A stretch of DNA of 64,000 bases from an uncultured Paracoccaceae bacterium (GTDB taxonomy: Bacteria > Pseudomonadota > Alphaproteobacteria > Rhodobacterales > Rhodobacteraceae): positions 682,001 to 746,000 of the forward strand of contig CANLVD010000001.1 of NCBI GenBank assembly GCA_947494445.1, in the 5' to 3' direction. Under the pieces are notes generated by a model. The model was given only the letters and a program-made list of their open reading frames with translations. It did no database searches and was not told where the DNA came from. Positions within the stretch are counted from its first letter, which is position 1. Each line of letters begins with the position of its first letter. Below, piece after piece: positions 52,993 through 60,721 of this stretch. The position numbers and the translations under genes were made by a program.

Positions 52993-54810
52993 TCACCCCA
53001 TCCCCTCCAACTCATCAATCATCGACGAGATCAGGTTGATGCCTTTGTCCCAGAACGCGGGATCGCTCGCGTCCAGACCGAAGGGGGCCAGCAGGTCTGA
53101 GTGGTGTTTGGCGCCGCCTGCGCGGAGCATCTCGAAGTATTTGTCCTGGAAGCTGGGGTCGCCTTCCTCGTAGACCGCATAAAGCGCGTTCACGAGGCCG
53201 TCGCCGAAGGCGTAGGCGTAGACGTAGAAAGGCGAGTGGATGAAGTGGGGGATGTAGGACCAGAAGGTCTCGTATCCGCCCATGAAGGTGAAGACCGGGC
53301 CGAGGCTTTCGTGGGAGACCTCCATCCAGATGGCGTTGATCTGGTCGGGGGTGAGTTCTCCTTTCGCGCGGGCTGCGTGCAGGCGGCACTCGAAGTCGTA
53401 GAAGGCGATCTGGCGCACGACGGTGTTGATCATGTCCTCGACCTTGCCTGCGAGCAGCACCTTGCGGGATTTCTGGTCGGGGGCGGCGTCGAGCAGTTTG
53501 CGGAAGGTCAGCATCTCGCCGAACACGGATGCTGTTTCGGCCAGGGTCAGGGGCGTCGAGGAGAGCAACTCGCCCTGATCGGCGGCAAGGACCTGATGGA
53601 CCCCGTGGCCAAGCTCGTGCGCCAGCGTCATCACATCGCGCTGTTTGCCCAGATAGTTGAGCATGACGTATGGGTGTGCGTCCGTCACGGTGGGGTGGGC
53701 AAAGGCGCCCGGCGCCTTGCCGGGTTTGACCGGCGCATCGATCCAGCCATCGGTGAAGAACGGCTGCGCGATCTCGGCCATCTTGGGCGAGAAGGCGGCA
53801 TAGGCGTCGAGCACGGTTGCTTTGGCCTGATCCCACGGGATCTGCTTGGTGTCCTCATCGGGCAGGGGCGCGTTGCGGTCCCAGACCTCGAGCGTATCGA
53901 GCCCCATCCACTTGGCCTTGAGCGCGTAGTAGCGGTGCGAGAGGCGCGGGTAGGCGGAGGTGACTGCGGTGCGGAGCGCCTCGACCACCTCGGGCTCGAC
54001 ATCATTGGAAAGGTGGCGGGAGGATTGCGGGGTGGGCAGGTTGCGCCAGCGGTCCTCGACCTCCTTTTCCTTGGCAAGCGTGTTGGTGATGCGGGCGAAA
54101 AGCGGCGTGTTGGCCTGAAAGACGGCGGCCAGTGCACGGGCGCCTGCCTCGCGTTTGGCGCGGTCGGCGTCGGTGAGCAGGTTGAGCGTGGCTTCCAGCG
54201 GCAGGGTCTCGCCTCCGACTTCGAAAGTCAGGCCCGCCATTGTCTCGTCGAACAGGCGGTTCCAGGCGGCGGCACCCACGACGGACTGGTCGTGGAGGAA
54301 TTTCTCAAGCTCATCGGAGAGCTGGTAGGGCTTCATCGCGCGGATCCGGCCGAGCCACGGCTGGTAGCGGGCAAGATCGGCGGATTCGCTGAAATGGGCG
54401 TCCAGCGTGGCATCCTCGATGCGGTTGAGTTCGAGCGTGAAGAAGACCAGCGGCGTGGTCATGTCCGTGATCGCGCCCTGCATGTCGGACATGAATTTGG
54501 CGCGGTCCGCGTCGGTGGTGCTCTGGTAATAGCGCAGACCGGCGAAGGACATGATCCGGCCCGAGACCTGAGAGAGACGCTCGTAGCGCCGGATGCAGGT
54601 GAGCAGGGCTGTGGCATCAAGGCCTGCCAGCTTGCCCTCGTAATCAGCGGCAAAGCTGGCGCATTCGCCCTTCAGCCAGTCCAGATCGCGGGTGATCTCT
54701 GGGCCATCCTCAGCCGGGTAGAGATCGGAGAGATCCCATTCAGGCAGATCGCCCAGCGGAGCGGCTCCGGTCTCGGCGATGTCGAATGCGGGGCGGGGAT
54801 GGCTGGGCAT
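52993..54810 (-). CDS. pepF: M3 family oligoendopeptidase F
   Basis: A cytoplasmic zinc oligopeptidase of 605 residues. The N-terminal PepF part begins LPEWDLSDLYPAEDGPEI, and the catalytic zinc site is VMTLAHELGHGVHQVLA near residue 392 (HExxH), with the third ligand Glu in TPLTLAETASVFGEML about 25 residues on. The C-terminal YETFWSYIPHFIHSPFYVYAYAFG is typical. ATG 54810 with AAGGAG upstream is the start; the open frame continues to 55008 without homology. It is normal host-like DNA between two decayed accessory segments. Confidence 0.94.
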   Translation of the reverse strand: MPSHPRPAFDIAETGAAPLGDLPEWDLSDLYPAEDGPEITRDLDWLKGECASFAADYEGKLAGLDATALLTCIRRYERLSQVSGRIMSFAGLRYYQSTTDADRAKFMSDMQGAITDMTTPLVFFTLELNRIEDATLDAHFSESADLARYQPWLGRIRAMKPYQLSDELEKFLHDQSVVGAAAWNRLFDETMAGLTFEVGGETLPLEATLNLLTDADRAKREAGARALAAVFQANTPLFARITNTLAKEKEVEDRWRNLPTPQSSRHLSNDVEPEVVEALRTAVTSAYPRLSHRYYALKAKWMGLDTLEVWDRNAPLPDEDTKQIPWDQAKATVLDAYAAFSPKMAEIAQPFFTDGWIDAPVKPGKAPGAFAHPTVTDAHPYVMLNYLGKQRDVMTLAHELGHGVHQVLAADQGELLSSTPLTLAETASVFGEMLTFRKLLDAAPDQKSRKVLLAGKVEDMINTVVRQIAFYDFECRLHAARAKGELTPDQINAIWMEVSHESLGPVFTFMGGYETFWSYIPHFIHSPFYVYAYAFGDGLVNALYAVYEEGDPSFQDKYFEMLRAGGAKHHSDLLAPFGLDASDPAFWDKGINLISSMIDELEGMG

Positions 54811-54965
54811 GGGGATCGGCTCCTTCAAAGGGTTGGGGGGAATATCGGGTTTTGCGTGCCCGGAGGCAAGGGGCTGGGGCCGTTTGTTGGCAGTGCCCGG
54901 GACAGTGCGATCATCTGAATGCCCTCGGCCATCGCGACACCGGCGTGCAACAGGGTTGCAAAATC

Positions 54966-56046
54966 CAGCGCGACCACCTGAGCTCCGTCCAGATGGTGCT
55001 GGGCGCAAACGGCCTGAAGGCCCGAGAGACGCGCTACGCCGCCTTTGGCGAGATCTTGTCAGAGGTCACACACGACCCGGGCGTGGAGACCGAGAGCAAA
55101 GGTTTTATCGGGTGAGGAAGACCGTGGCCCCGGTGGGGCCGCGTAAGCTTCCAAACGCTATGACGACGCCGCAGGCCTGCAATACCTCAACGCCCGGTAC
55201 TATGACCCCGCCTTGGGGCGGTTTATTCAGCCGGATTGGTGGGAGGTGACGGATGCAGGGGTTGGGACGAACAGGTATGCGTATTCAGCAAATGATCCTG
55301 TAAATTTGAGTGATCCGGGAGGGAACTGCAGTTAGATTCTATGACTCTGATGGTGATGGAACAAATGAGAGCTCAGAGCAAACCGGTTGGGATGGAAGCG
55401 AGGGACAATTTGAGGCGCACGGCATGCGAAGGTCTGGCGCTGCACAATTTCAGCTTGATAAGTATATAGAAAATAGTGGTGTATTCTGGAGCTCACCACA
55501 TTCTTTTGGCTACATTGGATCAGAGGAATCTGGCGGATATCTTACAGATGGTCGGCGTAAGGGATATTCAGTGCATTGGGTTTTTAATAGCCCGGGCGTA
55601 CCTGTGGTTGAAAGTGTTCCAGTAAATCCAACTAGAAAGTTCCGCGCTAAAAATCGATGGTCCTTAATAATAACCACCTGTTTTATGGCAGTCCAGAACG
55701 AGATAGAGTATACCACTATTCCACACTGTCCAATATTACTTCGATAGTTGCACAAGAAATGATCAAACCATCTTTGCAAGAAAACAACCCTAAAAGAGCC
55801 AGATACGGTGATGGGGTTTAATTCACAAGAGTTGACCCTTTTTTGGAAGGGATGACTAGAGCTCGCGACTCTCGACAAATATATGGCACACCATTCGATA
55901 CAAGTAGAACTGAAGCATTTGTTACGGTGAACATATCAGGTCTGCAAAGATCTGAGCATCGTCAAGGTGCTGTCGTTGTTGTGCCGACATCTGAGCCCCT
56001 AGATGTTAAAGGGCGGATCGCTGGATATGGAAAGATGCCAAAATGA
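54966..56046 (+). pseudogene. RHS-repeat protein C-terminal remnant with ADP-ribosyltransferase (HYD1-like) toxin tip
   Basis: Pieces of one polymorphic-toxin gene in three frames. Bases 54966-55116 encode RHS sequence DHLSSVQMVLGANGLKARE...TESKGFIG. From 55156 another frame gives the RHS core end [16 protein letters not shown]...[19 protein letters not shown], closed by TAG at 55333. A 39-bp hairpin-bearing segment (55117-55155) and a one-base shift separate the two. Frame 2 (about 55310-55640) then frame 1 (55651-56046) give a tip with VYHYSTLSNI and ARYGDGV-stop-FTRVDP, then VNISGL and LDVKGRIAGYG, matching Tox-ART-HYD1. TAA at 55819-55821 replaces the Tyr of GVYFT. The gene is inactive unless recoded. 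Confidence 0.8.
55117..55155 (+). repeat. 39-bp hairpin-bearing insertion in the RHS core
   Basis: It lies exactly between the sequence for RHS residues GFIGE and RYDDAAG. It contains GTGGCCCC, GGT loop and GGGGCCGC (8-bp stem with one wobble, 55124-55142) framed by GGAAG and CTTCC. Loop and closing CC/GG match the palindromes in the nearby gspE remnant. Confidence 0.45.
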
Positions 56047-56351
56047 ACACGTCACAAGATAGATTGCATTATCACCTCGGAATTTGGCATCATGAATTTG
56101 GCGATGATGAGCCCGTGTGGATTTTATCTGAGTATGATTTAGCAGGAAATGTTTACCGCCAAATTGAAAGATATCGTTGCGGAAGTTTAGAATTGAAAGA
56201 GGCAAGCACAAGCGCCGAATCTATAGTGGAGGTCGATTTTAAGCCTGAATTGTTTGAGGTTGTAAGCGGGGAATTTTCACACTTTTTTGTTACCAAAGAA
56301 CAATTTAATTTAATTGAGAAATTATGTAAAAAACGCTCAATTGTAGAATAA
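56043..56351 (+). CDS. DUF6881-type protein, probable immunity protein of the RHS toxin
   Basis: A 102-residue protein with LGIWHHEFGDDEPVWILSEYDLAG and RQIERYRCGSLELKEAS, the pattern I associate with DUF6881, a small family often found beside toxin genes. Its ATG overlaps the stop of the RHS/ART remnant (ATGA), as for toxin-immunity pairs. It is AT-rich like the toxin tip, and its frame is intact although the toxin is broken. The specific pairing is inference from position. Confidence 0.72.
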   Translation: MNTSQDRLHYHLGIWHHEFGDDEPVWILSEYDLAGNVYRQIERYRCGSLELKEASTSAESIVEVDFKPELFEVVSGEFSHFFVTKEQFNLIEKLCKKRSIVE

Positions 56352-56530
56352 GGATGTTTTCATGTGTGAATCAGCATTGTAACGTTTTCGGTTCAAGCTA
56401 ATTTACTGTATTAGAGCACTTCTTAATACACTTATATTTGAGAGCTGGGCCCTCCAACTTCTGCGCCAACACCCCCCTGACCACTGCATCTACCAGATAC
56501 CCCTCCACCCCGGGCTCCGCCCGTACCCGG

Positions 56531-56562
56531 CTGAACTGCTCCACCGGAGCAGTTCCGGGACG
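56531..56562 (-). repeat. Palindromic element copy B in the gspE remnant
   Basis: 32 bp holding GAACTGCTCC, ACC loop and GGAGCAGTTC (10-bp perfect stem, 56533-56555). It is the same length as copy A at 56675-56706, with five differences. Four of these are two compensatory base-pair changes within the stem. Confidence 0.7.
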
Positions 56563-56674
56563 CCGTGCACTCCATCAGCCGCAAGGGCGCTTCCTCTGCC
56601 GAATTCACATGGCTCGCGTTGACAGCACCAACCGCCCAACCAGGGCTGCCCGGCTGGGCGTTGCCCGGTCTTGC

Positions 56675-56706
56675 CTGAAAGGCTCCACCGGAGCCTTTCC
56701 AGGACG
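56675..56706 (-). repeat. Palindromic element copy A in the gspE remnant
   Basis: 32 bp holding GAAAGGCTCC, ACC loop and GGAGCCTTTC (10-bp perfect stem, 56677-56699), flanked by CT and CAGGACG. It lies inside the extra 22 codons between ETAE and AALVG and keeps the reading frame open. Confidence 0.7.
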
Positions 56707-56976
56707 GCGCGACCTCTCTGCCGTCTCCCGATCCCGGATCTCGCCGATCATCAAAACATTCGGGTCCTGCCGCAAAAGCGAGCGCAGCATGGTCGCAAAA
56801 TCCAGCCCGATCTCAGGATGCACCTGCGTCTGATTGAGCCCCGGCAGGGTGTATTCCACCGGATCCTCCACCGTGCAGATCTTGACGCCGGGTTTGTTGA
56901 GATGGTTGAGCGCGGCATAGAGCGTCGTCGTCTTGCCCGCCCCCGTCGGCCCCGTGACCAAAAACAACCCGCAGGA

Positions 56977-58161
56977 CTAGACCCGGACCAGTTTGAGTTT
57001 GGTTTTGAGGTCGGTGCGGCAGAAGGCGTGGAGAAAGCAGGTCTGTTCGGAGATGTCGAGCATCTCCTGTGCGGTCTCGTCGCTTTCGGAGGTTTGCAGG
57101 TAGACATGGGTTTCGATCGGATCGGCTGTGCCGGCCTGCCCGGTGCCGCCCGAGGCTCCGCCGAGGCTGAAATGGGTGTCCTGCACGATGCGGTAATCGG
57201 GCAGATCGAGTTTCAGCATGGAGACGAAGCGTCCGAACTGGGTCATGAAGCAGAAGGCGATGCCCGCGCTGATCAGGGTGTTGGCGTCAGGGGCGCGGCC
57301 GTCCTCGGAGCTGAGAAAGCGGAAGGACGTGCCCCAGGGCGAATACTGCATCTGTTGCAGGTCCTTGATCCCGTCGGGGCGCAGTTGGGCAATCGCGCCG
57401 ATGTTGAGGCGGCGGTCCTGCTCGGCTGCAAGGCTTCCGGCGGCGGCAGAGGTGCCAAGGGCGACGTCTTTCTTGGGGGTCGGGCCGATCGGTTCCATGA
57501 GGGTCAGGGTGGCGGGAGTGTCGGGTTTGGCGGTGGCGAAGTGATTGCCGGGGTCGGGGAAGAGCGGCGCGTCCAGTTCAGCGACCTTGGCGGTGGGAAG
57601 CTCATGGCCGTTTCTGGCCAGTTTGAAGAGGCTTTCCAGCTGGCCGCGCATCAGGCCGTTGAGTGGTGATGCGCTGATTGCGTTCATCAAGAGTGTGGTG
57701 AGCGCGCCGTCGTCGAGATCGCAGTCAATCTCGACCCGCAGTTCCACAGGCTCTGCGCCGCCGACCATGGTGCGCTTGGGCATGGAGCCCTTCATTGTGT
57801 AGTAGTTGTCCTGGATCAGGCGCAGTTTGCGGATCGTGACGCCCTGACGCGCGGCCAGTGCCGTGATCTCGTTCATGTAGCTGGCGACCATGCCGGTGGA
57901 CAGGAAGGCCAGCGGGCAGGGGGCGGCGTCGTGGCCGTTTAGGTAGGGGCCTTCGTCGGAGACCAGACGCCAAGTGTCGCCGGTTCTGGCGGATCTGACC
58001 AGGGCTTCTTTCTGGAAGCCGCTGAGCGAGCGGACCCATGTGCGCAGGGCGTCGCCCTTGCGGATGGCGGGCGCGTCGATGGAGACCTCATCGGCGTTTG
58101 CCACCCTGAAGAACGGGGCGAGGCCGCTTGAGCCGATGATGTCGTCGCCGAGTTTGGCCAT
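56977..58161 (-). CDS. OsmC family protein (two-domain form)
   Basis: A 394-residue protein with two OsmC-like parts. The first has CPLAFLSTGMVASYMNEITALAARQGVTI near residue 82, placed like the reactive Cys and helix of OsmC/Ohr. The last third has ISAGIAFCFMTQFGRFVSMLKLDLPDYRI, a second such helix. Classical OsmC/Ohr are about 140 residues, so this is a long variant. It lies 8 bp after the FCD regulator gene and is probably cotranscribed with it. Peroxide or thiol chemistry is likely, but the substrate is unknown. Confidence 0.8.
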   Translation of the reverse strand: MAKLGDDIIGSSGLAPFFRVANADEVSIDAPAIRKGDALRTWVRSLSGFQKEALVRSARTGDTWRLVSDEGPYLNGHDAAPCPLAFLSTGMVASYMNEITALAARQGVTIRKLRLIQDNYYTMKGSMPKRTMVGGAEPVELRVEIDCDLDDGALTTLLMNAISASPLNGLMRGQLESLFKLARNGHELPTAKVAELDAPLFPDPGNHFATAKPDTPATLTLMEPIGPTPKKDVALGTSAAAGSLAAEQDRRLNIGAIAQLRPDGIKDLQQMQYSPWGTSFRFLSSEDGRAPDANTLISAGIAFCFMTQFGRFVSMLKLDLPDYRIVQDTHFSLGGASGGTGQAGTADPIETHVYLQTSESDETAQEMLDISEQTCFLHAFCRTDLKTKLKLVRV

Positions 58162-58169
58162 TGGGGACC

Positions 58170-58928
58170 TCAGATTTTTGGAAGATCCGGATTTGCTGCC
58201 GAATAGGACACAAGGTCCGAGACGGTCAGGCGCTTGTCGCGTTTCTCGAAGGTTTCGATGTATTCGAGCATGGTGTGCGAATGCTCGCTCATCATGCCTT
58301 CGGCGCGGACAGGATCACCATTGGCGATGGCATCATAGATCACCTGATGCTGGGCGTTGCCCAGACGCAGGCGGAAGAGGCCGCGTTCAAGCTGTTCAGG
58401 CGTATCCAGCACCGCGCGGTCAAACACCATGGAGCCGGCAGCGAGCATCGGCAGGTGACTGATCTGGCGGCAGGTGAACCCGACGTAGTCATTGCCGCAG
58501 GCTTCGAGGATGGAAGTGTGAAACACCTCATTGGCGGCCTGCATGCGGTTGATGGTCGGTTCATCCAGCCTGCCCAGTGAGATCAACTCGTTCATGGTGC
58601 TGATTGCCTGGGCCATGTCAGGCAGGTGGTCGTGCTTGTGTGGTGACAGAGAGGCCAGACGGGCAGCGAGGCTTTCCAGATGACCACGGACCTGCACGGC
58701 TTGCAGGATGTCGGAAATTGTTGGGCTTTGGATGCGGTACCCCCGGCCCTCGCCGCGGACAATGATGCCCTCACGCTCGAGGATGCGCAGGGCAAGGCGG
58801 ACCGGGGTGCGGGAGACATTATGGGCCTCGCACAGGTTGGCCTCGGACAGGCGCGTGCCTTCGGCGTAGACGCCGTGGATGATGTCGTTGCGGATGCGGG
58901 TGGCGAGTTCTGTGTCAATGGAGTCCAT
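58170..58928 (-). CDS. GntR family (FCD/FadR subfamily) transcriptional regulator
   Basis: A 252-residue regulator. The N-terminal winged helix ELATRIRNDIIHGVYAEGTRLSEANLCEAHNVSRTPVRLALRILEREGII (about residues 7-55) is GntR type, and the all-helical C-terminus with MQAANEVFHTSILEACGNDYV and later His is an FCD ligand/metal domain. ATG 58928 is chosen; a longer frame to 58976 would run through the operator. Three copies of a palindrome in the 185-bp divergent region suggest that it represses both itself and the TRAP operon. Confidence 0.92.
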   Translation of the reverse strand: MDSIDTELATRIRNDIIHGVYAEGTRLSEANLCEAHNVSRTPVRLALRILEREGIIVRGEGRGYRIQSPTISDILQAVQVRGHLESLAARLASLSPHKHDHLPDMAQAISTMNELISLGRLDEPTINRMQAANEVFHTSILEACGNDYVGFTCRQISHLPMLAAGSMVFDRAVLDTPEQLERGLFRLRLGNAQHQVIYDAIANGDPVRAEGMMSEHSHTMLEYIETFEKRDKRLTVSDLVSYSAANPDLPKI

Positions 58929-58944
58929 GGGCGTATTGATCAAA

Positions 58945-58958
58945 TTTGGGATCCCAAA
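58945..58958. promoter_or_regulatory. Operator copy 1, TTTGGGATCCCAAA
   Basis: A perfect 14-bp palindrome, 17 bp upstream of the GntR-type gene start. The same core recurs at 59008 and 59061. Confidence 0.7.
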
Positions 58959-59007
58959 GTCAAGGTGAAATTCCAAAATATGGGAGTTTGAGCAAAAAAT
59001 ATCTTGA

Positions 59008-59018
59008 TTTGGGATCCC
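59008..59018. promoter_or_regulatory. Operator copy 2, TTTGGGATCCC (partial)
   Basis: It has the same left half and centre as the other copies, but the right flank reads GTA instead of AAA. It is 63 bp from copy 1 and 53 bp from copy 3, in the middle of the divergent promoter region. Confidence 0.6.
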
Positions 59019-59060
59019 GTATTGTGCCTATTTTGAGGAAAGACTCGGTCGGCGTGTCAG

Positions 59061-59074
59061 TTTGGGATCCCAAA
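59061..59074. promoter_or_regulatory. Operator copy 3, TTTGGGATCCCAAA
   Basis: A perfect palindrome identical to copy 1, 39 bp upstream of the TRAP binding-protein start, well placed to control the transporter operon. Confidence 0.7.
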
Positions 59075-59112
59075 CCAGCGTCGGCACTGAAAGCCAACCT
59101 TGGGAGGAAATC

Positions 59113-60123
59113 ATGGGAATTACACGGCTTAGCCTGGCGGTTGCACTGGCATCTGCACTTGGTCTTTCTGCGCAGACAGCATCAAGCGATGAGTTGACGG
59201 TGGCGACATTCGTGCCGCCCCAGCATCACACCAATACGGTGATGTTCAAATGGTTCGGGGAGGAGCTGGAGAAGCGCTCTGGCGGGTCGCTGACGATGAA
59301 GCTGTTCCCGGCGGGTCAGCTTGGTGCGGGTCCGGTGCAGCAATACAAGCGCGCAGTCGAGGGCGTGGCAGACATCACCTTTGGCGTCTCGGCCTACACG
59401 CCGGTTCTGTTCCCCAAGACGATGCTGGCCATTCCACCGGGCAAAGCGACAAGTTCGGCCGAAGCCACCAAGCGCATTCTGGCAGTGTTCGACGAGCATC
59501 TGGCTGATGAATACGAGGATGTGAAGGTGATCGGTCTGACCACGGCGGCGGGCATCGGGATTGCCGCGACGCGGGATGTGTCGACGCTGGACGGCCTGAA
59601 GGGCGCCAAAATCGTACCCTATGCGGCCCTGACCACGCCAATCATCGAGGCCATGGGCGGCGTTCCGGTTCAGATGCCAGTGACCGAGATGTACACGGGC
59701 CTGTCGACCGGCACGATTGACGGGGCCTATGCGACATACAACAACATGACCGCACCTTGGAATTTCTGGGATGTTGCCTCGCATTTCGTGACCAATGTGC
59801 CGGTGCAGCACGCGGTCATCTTCGTGGTCATGAACCGCGAGCGCTATGAAGGGCTGAGTGATGCCCATCGTGCGATCATCGACGAATTGTCCGGTGAGGC
59901 TGCGTCTATGAAGCTGGCAGAAAGCTTTGATGGTGCGGATGCCAGATCCCTGAAAATCATGGGCGAGACCTCAGGCAAGAATTACGAGCTGGTCGAGGTC
60001 TCGGCAGAGGAGCGCGCCAAGATGGACGCGGCTGTGGCCGAGGGCATGAAGGCAATCTATGCCGATTACGCGGAACGCGGGATCGACAATGCCGAAGAGA
60101 TCTACAACGCGATTAACCAGTAA
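59113..60123 (+). CDS. TRAP transporter substrate-binding protein (DctP type)
   Basis: A periplasmic receptor of a TRAP transporter, 336 residues. Signal peptide about 1-26 (ALGLSAQTASSDE), then LTVATFVPPQHHTNTVMFKWFGEELEKRSGG, the family opening. The ligand region includes FPAGQLGAGPVQQYKRAVEGVADITFGV near residue 62 and MYTGLSTGTIDGAYATYNNMTAPWNFWD near residue 195. TGGGAGGAAATC before ATG 59113 is a strong ribosome site. TRAP systems carry organic acids using a sodium gradient. The downstream dehydrogenase suggests an aromatic or other acid/aldehyde-related ligand. Confidence 0.93.
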   Translation: MGITRLSLAVALASALGLSAQTASSDELTVATFVPPQHHTNTVMFKWFGEELEKRSGGSLTMKLFPAGQLGAGPVQQYKRAVEGVADITFGVSAYTPVLFPKTMLAIPPGKATSSAEATKRILAVFDEHLADEYEDVKVIGLTTAAGIGIAATRDVSTLDGLKGAKIVPYAALTTPIIEAMGGVPVQMPVTEMYTGLSTGTIDGAYATYNNMTAPWNFWDVASHFVTNVPVQHAVIFVVMNRERYEGLSDAHRAIIDELSGEAASMKLAESFDGADARSLKIMGETSGKNYELVEVSAEERAKMDAAVAEGMKAIYADYAERGIDNAEEIYNAINQ

Positions 60124-60181
60124 GGCCGGGTAGCCGGGGCGCGCTTGCCGCTCCGGCCCTTGTGCTTTTGGGGGAAAGTCG

Positions 60182-60721
60182 ATGTCAGAGCCAAAACCCC
60201 TGCCCGGGATCATCCGCCTTCTGGACCGTGTGCTCACCTGGGTCTCGCTGATCTGTGGCGGTGCCACGCTGATCTTCATGACCGGGTTTTCGGTCTGGAA
60301 CGTGCTGATCATGCGCAAGGCGCTGAATGCGCCGATTGTCGGGGCGGAAGATCTGCTGATCCTGTCACTGGTGGTGATCGTGGCGCTGTCGATCCCGCTG
60401 GGGGCGCGCACTGGCGCCCATATCGAGATCGAGGTTCTTGAGGCAAGCATGTCTGCGGCCTTTGCGAAATGGTCGATGATCGCGGTCAAGCTTGGCGGTC
60501 TGGTGCTGCTGATCGTCATGGCGCGGCAGTTGTGGCACGCAGGTGAGAGCGCTGAGAAATTCGGCGAGACTACCCAGCAGCTTTTGATCTCATACGAGCC
60601 ATTTTACTATCTGCTGGCGCTGTCCATGGCGATCTATGCGGTCGTTCTGGTGCTGGACATCTGGCAGCTTCTTCGATCCGGGCGGATCGTCACCCTGAAA
60701 GTCGACGGAGCGGGTCTATGA
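60182..60721 (+). CDS. TRAP transporter small permease (DctQ type)
   Basis: A four-helix membrane subunit of 179 residues. RVLTWVSLICGGATLIFMTGFSVWNV near residue 14 and VGAEDLLILSLVVIVALSIPLGARTGAHIEIEVLE near residue 47 show the DctQ pattern, with helices 3 and 4 at about 98-118 and 140-160. Its stop overlaps the large permease start (ATGA). Confidence 0.92.
   Translation: MSEPKPLPGIIRLLDRVLTWVSLICGGATLIFMTGFSVWNVLIMRKALNAPIVGAEDLLILSLVVIVALSIPLGARTGAHIEIEVLEASMSAAFAKWSMIAVKLGGLVLLIVMARQLWHAGESAEKFGETTQQLLISYEPFYYLLALSMAIYAVVLVLDIWQLLRSGRIVTLKVDGAGL

Larger units (their letters stand above)
56455..56976 (-). pseudogene. Fragment of a GspE/PilB-type secretion or pilus ATPase, interrupted by two palindromic elements
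   Basis: The minus strand encodes the middle of a type II secretion/type IV pilus ATPase: Walker [21 protein letters not shown], then [26 protein letters not shown] and [17 protein letters not shown]. After ETAE comes a foreign 22-codon stretch, then [11 protein letters not shown]; after a frameshift, NSAEEAPLRLMEC, a second foreign stretch, then EPGVEGYLVDAVVRGVLAQKL. The N-terminal half is missing: homology begins at the base after the OsmC gene's stop (56977), which marks a recombination junction. No other secretion genes are present. Confidence 0.82.

Noticed and set aside
53101-54918. A 605-residue open frame on the plus strand
   Set aside because: It is a mirror of the pepF coding strand with shadow composition; pepF has catalytic motifs and a ribosome site.
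55310-55747. A separate 145-residue gene between the RHS core and the toxin tip
   Set aside because: Its start is internal to RHS sequence in another frame, and its 3' part shifts frame into the ART tip; better explained as part of the broken RHS gene.
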